Virus record (IMG/VR): IMGVR_UViG_3300024346_008609
Location: 1-41,277 of that record
DNA: 41,277 bases
DNA from: a virus
Direction: 5' to 3' (one strand)
Every line of letters begins with the position of its first letter. Position 1 is the stretch's first letter. The translations under genes were made by a program, and so were the position numbers. The notes beneath the pieces were generated by a model, which was not told the DNA's origin, did no database searches, and saw only the letters and a list, made by a program, of their open reading frames with translations. Below are positions 1 to 8,834 of this stretch, in pieces.

Positions 1-1
1 A

Positions 2-115
2 CAACCACCAACACACTATAAAATTTTAGAAGAAAATATTCCTAATTTTTTAACATTTCACTATATTAAAGATAGGGATACACAAATAAGATATCACAAT
101 CTTTGTAAAGAATGA
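2..115 (+). CDS. C-terminal fragment of an upstream gene, cut by the window edge
   Basis: An open frame runs from the left edge (first full codon at base 2) to a TGA at 113-115, giving a 37-residue tail that ends RYHNLCKE. It overlaps the next start as ATGA, the same junction used by other genes of this cluster, which supports it as real coding sequence. The family cannot be recognised from this piece. Its position in a run of glycosyltransferases suggests a related enzyme, but that is inference only. Confidence 0.6.
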   Translation, partial: QPPTHYKILEENIPNFLTFHYIKDRDTQIRYHNLCKE

Positions 116-807
116 AAAAAAAATATTACATATACCATCACTTAGGTTTAGGTGACCACATTATTGTTAACGGTTTAATTAGAAAGATAATTAAAGACGA
201 TGGTTTGTATTTTTTATTTTGTAAAAAACACAACGTAGATAGTGTAGAGTTCATGTTTAAAGATTTAACAAACTTAAAAATTATTTCAGTAAATAATGAT
301 TTGGATGTTATTAAATTTATTAATGGTAATAACATTACAAATGTAATTAAAATAGGTCACGAAAATTTGGAGTTTATCAAAAGATTCTATAATTGTACTT
401 GGGACGAAGCGTTTTACAAACAACTAAATGTAGATTTTGAAGAAAGATGGGATTCATTTTATTATGAAAGAGATGAGGAGGTTGAAGATTCTTTATTTAA
501 TGAGTGTAATCCTGAAAAAGTACCATACGCTTTAATACACAATTTGGATTCAACAGGTACTGATAGAATTGATTATGGTAAAGTATCACCAACATTAAAA
601 AGAATTTACATCACAAAATCAGATACAATTTTTGACTACGGTAAATTGATTGAAAACGCAAATGAAGTCCATTGTATTGATTCGTCTTTTAAACACATTG
701 TTGATTCAATACCAACCAATGGTGAGTTATTTTACCACAAAAATTATAACTTTAGGTCCACATCATCTGATGACCACCAATATAGAAAAAATTGGAACGT
801 AATATGA
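112..807 (+). CDS. GT9/heptosyltransferase-like protein
   Basis: 231 residues. The N-terminus has the pattern HHLGLGDHIIVNGLIRKI (residues 9-26), which resembles the glycine-rich first strand-helix of GT-B fold GT9 (ADP-heptose type) glycosyltransferases. Near the C-terminus VHCIDSSFKHIVDSI resembles the donor-site segment of that family. The protein is shorter than typical GT9 enzymes (about 320-350 aa), so the middle is reduced. It would transfer a sugar in the cytoplasm; donor and acceptor are unknown. It overlaps both neighbours by ATGA, indicating translational coupling in one operon. Remote similarity only; other GT-B-like roles are possible. Confidence 0.5.
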   Translation: MKKKYYIYHHLGLGDHIIVNGLIRKIIKDDGLYFLFCKKHNVDSVEFMFKDLTNLKIISVNNDLDVIKFINGNNITNVIKIGHENLEFIKRFYNCTWDEAFYKQLNVDFEERWDSFYYERDEEVEDSLFNECNPEKVPYALIHNLDSTGTDRIDYGKVSPTLKRIYITKSDTIFDYGKLIENANEVHCIDSSFKHIVDSIPTNGELFYHKNYNFRSTSSDDHQYRKNWNVI

Positions 808-1586
808 GAAATTATTTTCAAATTAATAAATTATCAGAATTACACGATGGAAAAAATATAATTTTTTGTAAGACTGATTTTATACAACAAGAATTTGAAT
901 ACATTAATACATTAAAAAATGATGTAATTCTTATTACCGGTAATTCTGATTACCCAATAGACCACCATAAATTTAATGTAAGACCAAAAAATATTAAAAA
1001 GTGGTACGCACAAAACGCATTGGTTAACCATGAGGATTTAATTCCAATACCAATTGGTTTAGAAAATAAAATACCATCATTAAGAGAAGGTCACGGTATT
1101 GGTTATTTTGACAGAGTAAAAGAAAAAGAAGAGTTGTTAGATATGAGTATTGGTGTTGTACCACATAAAGAAATTTATGCAAATTTTAATGTTAATACAA
1201 ACCCAAGTCATAGAAATTCAGTTTTAAATACAATAAAAGAGACACCATTTATTGATTGGGAGCCTTGGAACTTATCATTAAAAGATTTTTTTAATAAAAT
1301 ACTTGATTACAAAATGGTTGTTTGTCCTGCCGGTAATGGTGTTGATACACATAGATTGTGGGAAGTATTATATAGTGGTAGAGTTCCAATTACTATTAAG
1401 ACGGGTAATTATAAAATATACGAATTATATAAAAAATTACCTATAATAATTTTGAATGATTTAAACGAATTAAAAAATCAAAATTATATTAATTACCAAT
1501 ATGAAAAGTTAAAAAACAAAAAATTTAACCGTGACTTATTAGATACTGAGTGTTGGTTATCGACCATAAAGAATTTTGTTGTTTAA
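804..1586 (+). CDS. Exostosin-like glycosyltransferase
   Basis: 260 residues from the ATG at 804, which overlaps the previous stop as ATGA; an in-frame TTG at 792 is less likely. The key segment is CPAGNGVDTHRLWEVLYSG (residues 174-192), followed by RVPI. This matches the conserved C-terminal donor-binding part of exostosin/GT47-like and related bacterial glycosyltransferases, where a His/Arg-Glu pair precedes a G-x-x-P-[VI] turn. No signal peptide or membrane segment is visible. Substrate cannot be read from the sequence. It sits between a GT9-like gene and a methyltransferase, consistent with a glycan assembly cluster. Confidence 0.55.
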   Translation: MRNYFQINKLSELHDGKNIIFCKTDFIQQEFEYINTLKNDVILITGNSDYPIDHHKFNVRPKNIKKWYAQNALVNHEDLIPIPIGLENKIPSLREGHGIGYFDRVKEKEELLDMSIGVVPHKEIYANFNVNTNPSHRNSVLNTIKETPFIDWEPWNLSLKDFFNKILDYKMVVCPAGNGVDTHRLWEVLYSGRVPITIKTGNYKIYELYKKLPIIILNDLNELKNQNYINYQYEKLKNKKFNRDLLDTECWLSTIKNFVV

Positions 1587-1640
1587 AAATTTGAATTATC
1601 TATTAGTCTTAAAATAATTCTATAAAAATAAATTAATGAT

Positions 1641-2234
1641 ATGACACAAGGACAGATTACTGAAAATACTGAGAGATGTGAGATAATAAAAAATGTAATT
1701 AATACATATAAACCAAATATAATTTTGGAGATTGGCACTTGGAAAGGGTTAGGGTCTACAAAATGTATAGTAGACTCAATTGGTGATGGGGTGTCATTTT
1801 TATCATTAGAAACTAATAAAAGTTTTTACGACATTGCAGTGGAAAACTTAAAGGGTTATCAAGATAAAGTTAAATTAATTTATGGTAGAATTGTAGAAAA
1901 GGATGAAATATTAAATTTTGTTCAAACAATTAATTTAAATAGATGGGAAGAACAGTGGTTAAGAGAAGATTTAGAAAATGTAGATAAGTCTGAAAACGTT
2001 TTAAATAAAATTCCCGAAAAAATTGATTTACTACTATTAGATGGTGGTGAATTTTCAACATACTCTGAGTGGTTAAAGCTAAAGGATAGGTCGACAATTA
2101 TTATGTTGGATGATACCACAGTAACTAAATGTAAAAAAATAAACGATGAGTTAAAATCATCTGAAAATTACACACTTATTTTTGAAACTTTAGAAGGTCA
2201 TGGATTTAGTGTGTTTAAAAAAATAAATGACTAA
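1641..2234 (+). CDS. Class I SAM-dependent methyltransferase
   Basis: 197 residues. Motif I is ILEIGTWKGLGST (residues 28-40), the glycine-rich SAM-binding loop. An acidic end of strand 2 follows (FLSLETN), then IDLLLLDGGEFSTYSEWLKL and IIMLDDT, which fit the strand 4 and 5 positions of Methyltransf_24-like enzymes. It probably methylates a sugar or small molecule in this cluster; the acceptor is unknown. A 54-bp gap separates it from the previous gene, with AT-rich sequence and no strong Shine-Dalgarno. A second enzyme of similar type lies at 5671-6279. Confidence 0.65.
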   Translation: MTQGQITENTERCEIIKNVINTYKPNIILEIGTWKGLGSTKCIVDSIGDGVSFLSLETNKSFYDIAVENLKGYQDKVKLIYGRIVEKDEILNFVQTINLNRWEEQWLREDLENVDKSENVLNKIPEKIDLLLLDGGEFSTYSEWLKLKDRSTIIMLDDTTVTKCKKINDELKSSENYTLIFETLEGHGFSVFKKIND

Positions 2235-2249
2235 GATATCACTAAATTA

Positions 2250-3032
2250 ATGAAAATATATTTTGTTACATCTTGTAAACCAAATCATGATGAAAAAGTA
2301 AAAACCAGGCAGGTAAATGCTATCAAAAGTTGGAAATGGCTTAATTGCGATAAGGAAATTTTTGTATTTAATAAAAACCCTCAAATTACTGAAATGTGCG
2401 AGGAGTTGGGAGTGACCTTAATTAATGAGTATGAATCCTCAGATAAGTCAGATTTACCCACATGGAGAGCCATGAGAGATTATGCTGCCGAATTAGCTGG
2501 TGATGATGAATATATTATTTGGGTTAATTCAGATATTATTTTTGACGAATCATTACTGAACACCCTGAAGTCTATAGAATCACAAAATTTAAAAAATTTC
2601 ATATTAACCGGTAAACGAATGCCGTGGGATGATTACTACGATTTAAACGATAAGGATATGTTGAAAGATATTCCATTTAAAAATACAGGCGATGTTTGGG
2701 AAATAGACTACTTCGTATTTAAAAAAATTCACTTTTTAAATACCCCAAAATTTTATATTGCGAGAATGAGATTTGATAACTATCTCATGCAAAGAGCAAT
2801 TCATACAGAAGAATTTACCATTGATTGTACACAAACTATAAATGCAATACATCATACTCACGGATATGGAAACGATTCAAAATTAATATGGCATGAATAT
2901 GTTAGTAATAACGGAAACGTAAAAGAAGAAGTTGATGAAAATCAAAGAAGTTGTGGCCACGGTGGAAATATCGAACAATGTAGGTATATAACTAAAAATG
3001 AAGACAACACAATAAAAGTAATAAAAAAATAA
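2250..3032 (+). CDS. GT-A type glycosyltransferase (family uncertain)
   Basis: 260 residues. It starts MKIYFVTSCKPN, typical of the first strand of GT-A-like nucleotide-sugar transferases, and has IIWVNSDIIFD (residues 89-99), where NSDIIFD resembles a DxD-like metal/nucleotide-sugar site. A later segment with W-x-x-DYFVF (near residue 150) and CTQTINAIHHTHGYG (near 200) fits an acceptor/His-containing loop seen in some uncharacterised transferases. The gene starts 15 bp after the methyltransferase stop, so both are likely co-transcribed. Donor and acceptor are unknown. Confidence 0.5.
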   Translation: MKIYFVTSCKPNHDEKVKTRQVNAIKSWKWLNCDKEIFVFNKNPQITEMCEELGVTLINEYESSDKSDLPTWRAMRDYAAELAGDDEYIIWVNSDIIFDESLLNTLKSIESQNLKNFILTGKRMPWDDYYDLNDKDMLKDIPFKNTGDVWEIDYFVFKKIHFLNTPKFYIARMRFDNYLMQRAIHTEEFTIDCTQTINAIHHTHGYGNDSKLIWHEYVSNNGNVKEEVDENQRSCGHGGNIEQCRYITKNEDNTIKVIKK

Positions 3033-3038
3033 TTTATT

Positions 3039-4121
3039 ATGAATAAAAAAATTTCAATTATTGGAGTTGGTAAGTTGGGTTTATGTTTATCATTGAATTT
3101 AGAAAGAATAGGGTATGAGGTAATTGGTGTAGACATATCTCAAGATTATATTGAGTCACTATCCAATAAAACTTTTGAATCCTCTGAGCCCTTTGTAAAC
3201 GATTATTTAAAGGAATCTAAAAACATTTTATTTACTACTGATTTAAAAAAATCTTTAGAAAGTGATATTATATTTTTAGTAGTTAGTACACCATCAACAA
3301 ATGACTTTAAGTACGACCACGGCGCCATTGAAAGAGTCGTTGAGGGTCTTAAAGAATTTGGTGTTCAGGACAAAAGAAAAGAATTAGTAATTAATTGCAC
3401 AACTTTTCCTGGTTATTGTGATGACCTACAAAATCGTATTAACGAATATAATTACAAAGTCTCTTACAATCCTGAGTTTATTGCTCAGGGGTCAATTATT
3501 ATGGACCAAGTAAATGCCGATAATGCATTAATTGGTGAGTATGATGAAGTATCAGGTGATGTTATTGAGAAAATCTACCGTGAACTATGTAACAATAACA
3601 TTACAATTAACCGAATGTCACCGATTGAGGCCGAATTAACTAAACTTTCAGTTAATTGTTTTTTAACTACTAAAATTAGTTATGCAAACATGATAGGGGA
3701 CATTTGTAATCGTTATGGTGCAAACCCAAATAAAGTATTATCTGCAATTGGAACCGACAGTAGAATTGGTTCAAAATATTTGAATTACGGTTTTGGATTT
3801 GGTGGACCATGTTTTCCAAGAGATAATCGAGCATTGGCGAAATGTGCGGAAGAAGTTAACATCGACGCAGTAATATCAAAATCAACTGACGAAATGAACA
3901 AACTTCACTTAAAATACCAAGTTGAAGATTTTTTTACCTCACACCCTGATAAGAATAACCCCGTTGAAATTGATTATGTAACATACAAAAAAGAGAGTAC
4001 ATCAATCGAAGAATCTCAACAATTAAAATATGCGATAGAACTATCAAATTTAGGATACAAAGTAAAAATTAAAGACTTAAGACCTGAGGTAATTAATCAA
4101 ATAAAAAACATACTAAAATAA
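3039..4121 (+). CDS. UDP-glucose/GDP-mannose 6-dehydrogenase family
   Basis: 360 residues. Members oxidise a nucleotide sugar (usually UDP-glucose or GDP-mannose) to its uronate with two NAD+. Visible hallmarks are the Rossmann loop GVGKLG (9-14) after an I-I strand, VSTP near 82, YNPEF near 143-147, the conserved EAELTKLSVN region (198-207) and the catalytic cysteine C258 within GFGFGGPCFPRD (251-262). The C-terminal UDP-binding domain is short (about 60 residues after a linker), so the protein is shorter than the usual 400-450 aa. It overlaps the next gene as TAATG. The adjacent NAD synthetase domain may feed its cofactor demand (inference). Confidence 0.85.
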   Translation: MNKKISIIGVGKLGLCLSLNLERIGYEVIGVDISQDYIESLSNKTFESSEPFVNDYLKESKNILFTTDLKKSLESDIIFLVVSTPSTNDFKYDHGAIERVVEGLKEFGVQDKRKELVINCTTFPGYCDDLQNRINEYNYKVSYNPEFIAQGSIIMDQVNADNALIGEYDEVSGDVIEKIYRELCNNNITINRMSPIEAELTKLSVNCFLTTKISYANMIGDICNRYGANPNKVLSAIGTDSRIGSKYLNYGFGFGGPCFPRDNRALAKCAEEVNIDAVISKSTDEMNKLHLKYQVEDFFTSHPDKNNPVEIDYVTYKKESTSIEESQQLKYAIELSNLGYKVKIKDLRPEVINQIKNILK

Positions 4122-5674
4122 TGTTACATCAAGAAATAATTGATTGGATAAAAACATATAGTGTTAACAATAACAATTTAAAATTAGTTGTTGGTGTGTC
4201 AGGTGGTGTTGACTCCGCATTAGTTTCAACATTATGTGCAATGACCGGTATTGAGACACATGTAGTATCAATGCCGATACATCAAAAAGAAGAACAACTC
4301 ACACTAGCTAAAACACATATTGAATGGTTGAAAAGTACCTTTGAGAATGTGTACTCTCACGAACATGATTTGACTGAGTCATTCGAAAATTACAAATTAA
4401 ATTTAATGTTCTATGACGATAAATTAGGTTGGGCTAACACAAGAAGTAGATTCAGAATGGTAACACTTTATCTCATTGCGAATTTTGTAAAAGGTATTGT
4501 AGTTGGTACAGGGAATAAAATTGAAGATTTTGGGGTTGGATTTTTTACAAAATATGGTGATGGCGGAGTTGATATTTCCCCAATCGCAGATTTAACAAAA
4601 ACAGAAGTTAGAGAAATGGCAAAAAAATTAGGTGTTAGTGAAAGTATTGTTAGTGCAAAACCAACCGATGGATTATGGGAAGACGATAGAACTGATGAGG
4701 ACCAAATAGGTGCGTCTTACGAAGAATTGGAATGGGCTATGGAGTACCTTCAGGATTTAGATGATAGAAAAAAAAAGGTTTTAGAAATTTATAAAAAATT
4801 TAACGAACAAAATACACATAAAATGAACGCAATCCCCGTGTTCAAAAAAAACAAAAATGAAGAAACGGTATTAAATAAAAAGGGAATCTATTTGTTTCAA
4901 GAATTATTTAAAGAAAAAAATCCTGAAAGAGAGAATGAGTATCTTTTTTGTATAAATAAAAATTTATCAAACCCTATCGTCAATAAAATATTTTATGTAT
5001 TGAATGAAGATGAATATAATGAAAACAAAGAATATTTTGACGGACTAAAATCTACACATTTTGTTAGCCCACATAAAGTTGAATTTATAATATCTAAACA
5101 AAAAAGATTCACATTCAATCAGATGGTTGACTTTAGTAAGATTTATGTAGAAGAAAATAGAATTGTTTTGGTTACAAACTTAGACGTGTTTATACCTGAA
5201 AGTGAAGATTGGGAAAATATATATGATGATTTTTTTATGTCGACAGATAAGTCAGTTTGTTTAGCACTTTCACGTACAGAATACTCAGACGAAAAAACTC
5301 AGTGGATAGATAAAATAGCCTGGGGAAATGGTGAATTTGCAGATGCGTGGGGTTTTTTATCACCATTAAAAATTAAATCAGAAACTTTCCCATTTCAAAT
5401 ACCTGTGGGTAATGCACCTTCATGTGATAACTATATGTTTTTATTATTGGGTATGGCTTACGAACACGTATTTAATTGGGCCGATAAATATAAAATATAT
5501 CACTACGACATCTGTAGAAAACCTGAAGTGGTTAGTACACAAAGAAGTAAAATGGTCCAAAATGATAGTAGTGTAACTTTATCTAAAGATTACTTACATA
5601 GTTTTGAATCTTCAAAATATATGATAAAAGCCCATGATGATTGGCAAACACTTTTTAATACTATAAAAAAATGA
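4121..5674 (+). CDS. NH3-dependent NAD synthetase-like domain fused to a putative glycosyltransferase domain
   Basis: 517 residues in two parts. Residues 1 to about 240 match NadE: the PP-loop SGGVDS (27-32), NTRSRFRMVTLYLIAN (106-121), VVGTGNKIEDFGVGFFTKYG (127-146), and KPTDGLWEDDRTDEDQIGASY (180-200), which is the conserved end of the active site. NadE amidates deamido-NAD with ammonia and ATP. Residues about 275-517 look like another enzyme: VTNLDVFI (351-358) resembles the NxDI site of GT-A-like transferases, followed by DAWGFLSP and CDNYMFLLLG. No glutaminase domain is present. The fusion is unusual. It overlaps its neighbours (TAATG and ATGA). NadE part secure; C-terminal role inferred. 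Confidence 0.75.
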   Translation: MLHQEIIDWIKTYSVNNNNLKLVVGVSGGVDSALVSTLCAMTGIETHVVSMPIHQKEEQLTLAKTHIEWLKSTFENVYSHEHDLTESFENYKLNLMFYDDKLGWANTRSRFRMVTLYLIANFVKGIVVGTGNKIEDFGVGFFTKYGDGGVDISPIADLTKTEVREMAKKLGVSESIVSAKPTDGLWEDDRTDEDQIGASYEELEWAMEYLQDLDDRKKKVLEIYKKFNEQNTHKMNAIPVFKKNKNEETVLNKKGIYLFQELFKEKNPERENEYLFCINKNLSNPIVNKIFYVLNEDEYNENKEYFDGLKSTHFVSPHKVEFIISKQKRFTFNQMVDFSKIYVEENRIVLVTNLDVFIPESEDWENIYDDFFMSTDKSVCLALSRTEYSDEKTQWIDKIAWGNGEFADAWGFLSPLKIKSETFPFQIPVGNAPSCDNYMFLLLGMAYEHVFNWADKYKIYHYDICRKPEVVSTQRSKMVQNDSSVTLSKDYLHSFESSKYMIKAHDDWQTLFNTIKK

Positions 5675-6279
5675 ACAAAGGAGCACTAGAAGATAGATAC
5701 GCTAAGATTGAAATTACAAAATTAATTGAGGAATTTTCTATCAAAAGAATTATTGAAACTGGAACATATAAAGGTTGGAGTACAAAAGAATTTGCAACAT
5801 TATGTGATAATATTGACACTATTGAAATTAACTTAGAGTATATTGAGGACGCTTATGAATTTTTAAAAGATGTTAAAAATGTAAAAATACACAATGGTTC
5901 AAGCCCTGAAGTTATGAAAAATATTATTTCAAATGGTGAAAAAGACTTACTTATTTTTTTAGATGCGCATTGGGAAAACTATTGGCCGGTCAAAGATGAA
6001 TTAAATACTTTGATTGAAAAGGATGTACGACCAATTATTTGTATTCACGACTTCTTTGTACCTGGTGGAAATATTTTTGTTGATAAGTATGGTAAACGCA
6101 TACGGTCAAACGACGGTTCAAAATTTGGATATGACCAGTATAACGGAGTTGCTTTGGATTTAAATTATATAACAGAAGAACTTAATAAACTATACCCTGA
6201 AGGGTTTGATTATCACTACTCAAGTCAAGTTAGTGAGGTTGACTCGGGTTTAATATTTATATACCCAAAAAAAACATGA
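5671..6279 (+). CDS. Class I SAM-dependent methyltransferase-like protein
   Basis: 202 residues. Motif I is IIETGTYKGWST (27-38), then IDTIEINLEYIEDAYEFL for the acidic strand 2 and IFLDAHWENYW for strand 4; ICIHDFFVPGG fits the strand 5 loop. This arrangement recalls Methyltransf_24 and cephalosporin-hydroxylase-like proteins. It may modify a sugar in the glycan cluster; the acceptor is unknown. Its start overlaps the upstream stop as ATGA and its stop overlaps the next start as ATGA, so three genes here are translationally coupled. Confidence 0.6.
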   Translation: MNKGALEDRYAKIEITKLIEEFSIKRIIETGTYKGWSTKEFATLCDNIDTIEINLEYIEDAYEFLKDVKNVKIHNGSSPEVMKNIISNGEKDLLIFLDAHWENYWPVKDELNTLIEKDVRPIICIHDFFVPGGNIFVDKYGKRIRSNDGSKFGYDQYNGVALDLNYITEELNKLYPEGFDYHYSSQVSEVDSGLIFIYPKKT

Positions 6280-6923
6280 TAACCTTTAATTATTATTTAG
6301 ACAACAAACAACACCAATATCACTGTTCAAAATATTACGATTTTGACCGTGGTTGGTTTTTAAACGCAGAGGTTAATACAAGAAATTTTGTACAAAATTT
6401 TGTAAAACCTAATTTCACAATTATTGATGCGGGAGCTCAGATTGGTATGTACACAATACTATTCTCTAAATTGGCATATAACGGAAAAGTTTATGCATTT
6501 GAACCTACCGATACTGTCGATTTTTTAAATTTTAACTTGGAACAGAATAACTGTGAAAATGTTGAAGTATTAAAGGTACCATTGTCGGATAAAGTTGAGA
6601 CAAAGTCGGACAAAATTTTTAAAATATGGTCAAAACAAATTATTGACGAACAAGAATATAATTTTGAAACAATCGACAACTTTGTATCCTCAAGAAATAT
6701 TACAGTCGATTTATTAAAAATTGACGTAGATTCATACGATTATGAGGTATTGTTGGGGAGTGAACAAACATTACGTAATCAAAGTCCTTATGTGATAGTT
6801 GAATTAAATCATGCGTTAGGTAAAAGAGGTTTTAATAAAGAACAAGGTATTGAGTTTTTACAATCGCTTGGTTATAAACTACAACATCATTATGACGATG
6901 ATAACTTCCTTTTTTCCAAATAG
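6276..6923 (+). CDS. FkbM-family methyltransferase
   Basis: 215 residues. The order of motifs is that of FkbM-type O-methyltransferases: IIDAGAQIGMYT (49-60, SAM-binding loop), VYAFEPT (72-78), a TIDNFV element, and LLKIDVDSYDYEVLLGSEQT, the family's LKIDVEGxExxVLxG signature, ending in PYVIVELN. These enzymes methylate hydroxyls on sugars or other small molecules. It closes the first run of overlapping genes; 38 AT-rich bases then precede the epimerase gene, with no clear terminator. Confidence 0.8.
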   Translation: MITFNYYLDNKQHQYHCSKYYDFDRGWFLNAEVNTRNFVQNFVKPNFTIIDAGAQIGMYTILFSKLAYNGKVYAFEPTDTVDFLNFNLEQNNCENVEVLKVPLSDKVETKSDKIFKIWSKQIIDEQEYNFETIDNFVSSRNITVDLLKIDVDSYDYEVLLGSEQTLRNQSPYVIVELNHALGKRGFNKEQGIEFLQSLGYKLQHHYDDDNFLFSK

Positions 6924-6961
6924 TAGATTATTATTTGGTTATTATTAAAAACTAATTAATT

Positions 6962-8098
6962 ATGAAAAAAATTGTAGTTCTCGGTGGTGGTGGATTTATT
7001 GGGGGTCACCTCGCAAAAAGATTAAAAAATGATGGGAATTGGGTAAGAGTTTGTGATTTAAAACGACACGAGTATTTTACTCAAGATGAATTTTGTAATG
7101 AATTTATTGTGGGTGATTTAAGAGACCCAAATGTAGTTTCATTAGTTATTGACGATTCAATAGATGAGGTCTATCAATTAGCCGCAGATATGGGTGGTGC
7201 AGGTTACATTTTTACAGGTGATAATGACGCCAATGTAATGCATAACTCATCATTGATTAATCTTAACGTAGTTCATGAATGTGTAAAAAAGAAAGTTGGT
7301 AAAGTGTTTTATTCATCATCGGCATGTATGTATCCTGAACATAACCAATTAGACCCAAATAACCCAAATTGTGAAGAATCTTCAGCATATCCCGCAAATC
7401 CAGACTCAGAATATGGATGGGAAAAATTGTTTTCAGAACGATTGTTTTTAGCCTTTAATAGAAACTATGGTTTGAATGTTAGAATCGCTAGATTCCATAA
7501 CATTTTTGGTCCTCAGGGAACTTGGGAAGGTGGTAAAGAAAAATCACCCGCAGCTATGTGTAGAAAGGCTGCTGAGGTAAATGATTGGGATAAAATTCCA
7601 AATCAGGTAAGACCCACATATGAATTAGAGGTTTGGGGTGACGGACAACAAACACGTTCATTCTTATACGTTGATGAATGTGTTGAGGCAGTATTAAGAC
7701 TAATGGAGAGTGATTTTACAGGTCCTGTTAATATTGGTTCTGAAGAAATGGTAACTATTAATGAATTGGCTCAGTTAGCAATTGATTTATCAGAAAAAGA
7801 TATAAAAATTAAAAACATCGAAGGTACAGAATTTAAAACAAAGTATGGATTTACTTGTCCTGTAGGTGTTAGAGGTAGAAATTCAGACAATAAACTTTAC
7901 AAAGAAAAAGTTGGTTGGGAATCTAAATTTACCTTGAAAGAGGGTATGGAAAAAACATACAAATGGATTAATGAACAAGTTCAAAAAAAAAGAAATGAAC
8001 AGGTTTATATCTATGAAAGTCCCGACAAGGGCAAAACAGTATATCGCAGAGAGTTCATGGATACTAAAACACGTGAACTTGTAACTGATAATTCTTAA
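6962..8098 (+). CDS. GDP-mannose 3,5-epimerase-like (extended SDR)
   Basis: 378 residues. It fits GME, which converts GDP-D-mannose to GDP-L-galactose and GDP-L-gulose. Seen: NAD loop GGGGFIGG (8-15), AADMGGAGYI (75-84), SSSACMYPEH with Cys122 at the position of the plant catalytic cysteine, YGWEK (151-155, catalytic Tyr/Lys), RFHNIFGPQGTWEGGKEKSP (177-196), WGDGQQTRSF and VGVRGRNSDN. The similarity to the plant enzyme as I remember it extends along the whole length. A tail of about 35 residues after the catalytic domain contains YESPDKGKTVYRREF, which the plant enzyme lacks. GDP-L-galactose for glycan synthesis is the likely purpose. Confidence 0.88.
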   Translation: MKKIVVLGGGGFIGGHLAKRLKNDGNWVRVCDLKRHEYFTQDEFCNEFIVGDLRDPNVVSLVIDDSIDEVYQLAADMGGAGYIFTGDNDANVMHNSSLINLNVVHECVKKKVGKVFYSSSACMYPEHNQLDPNNPNCEESSAYPANPDSEYGWEKLFSERLFLAFNRNYGLNVRIARFHNIFGPQGTWEGGKEKSPAAMCRKAAEVNDWDKIPNQVRPTYELEVWGDGQQTRSFLYVDECVEAVLRLMESDFTGPVNIGSEEMVTINELAQLAIDLSEKDIKIKNIEGTEFKTKYGFTCPVGVRGRNSDNKLYKEKVGWESKFTLKEGMEKTYKWINEQVQKKRNEQVYIYESPDKGKTVYRREFMDTKTRELVTDNS

Positions 8099-8108
8099 TA
8101 TAAATTAA

Positions 8109-8834
8109 ATGGCAAATACAAGAACAAGAAAACCAGAGGTTACTCAACAACTGGCAAAAATGACAAAAAAACAAATCATCACTAACATTTTAGATAAACC
8201 ACTCAAAAAGAAATTTTTATCAGAAGGTCAAAGAAAATACTTTGAAATACTATCCAACAAAGAGATTGTTCTTTGTACGGGACCTGCGGGTGTCGGTAAA
8301 TCATATGTCGCTATGAATGCTGCAGTACATTTATTAGCAGACCCAAATAATGGTTATGATAAAATTATTATAGTAAGACCAGCAGTTGAAGCCGAGGAAA
8401 AACTCGGAGCGTTACCTGGTAATGTTGAAGAAAAGTTGGACCCATATATTTTTCCGTCTTATTACCTATTAAACAAAATTATAGGTAAAGAATGTAGAGA
8501 AAAATTAAAAGAATTGGAAGTTATTGAAGTATTTGCCTTGGCATATATGAGAGGTATGAATATAGATAATTCTATTTTGATTTTTGAGGAAGCTCAAAAC
8601 GCAACTCCAAAACAAATGAAATTATTATTGACCAGAATTGGATTTAATTCTAAATTTTTTATTTCAGGAGATTTAGAGCAAAGTGACAGATATAAAGATA
8701 AAACCCATTCAGGTTTGTGGGACGCAATCGAAAAATTTTCAAATCTAAATGAGATAGGTGTGTATAATTTTGATTCGAAGGATATCATTAGGAATCCAAT
8801 TATAACTAAAATATTAGAAAGGTACGAAGAATGA
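8109..8834 (+). CDS. phoH: PhoH-like P-loop ATPase
   Basis: 241 residues. Walker A is GPAGVGKS (58-65), IIVRPAVEAEEKLGALPG (87-104) is the PhoH family signature, Walker B is ILIFEEAQNATPKQM (156-170), and ISGDLEQSD is the later conserved element. The usual DEAQ appears as EEAQ. PhoH is a cytoplasmic ATPase/helicase-like protein common in marine phages; its role in infection is not settled. It lies 10 bp after the epimerase gene and overlaps the next start by ATGA. Confidence 0.9.
   Translation: MANTRTRKPEVTQQLAKMTKKQIITNILDKPLKKKFLSEGQRKYFEILSNKEIVLCTGPAGVGKSYVAMNAAVHLLADPNNGYDKIIIVRPAVEAEEKLGALPGNVEEKLDPYIFPSYYLLNKIIGKECREKLKELEVIEVFALAYMRGMNIDNSILIFEEAQNATPKQMKLLLTRIGFNSKFFISGDLEQSDRYKDKTHSGLWDAIEKFSNLNEIGVYNFDSKDIIRNPIITKILERYEE

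Noticed and set aside
6962-8098. Ascorbate pathway gene in a phage
   Set aside because: No other step of ascorbate synthesis is present; the surrounding transferases make glycan synthesis a better reading.
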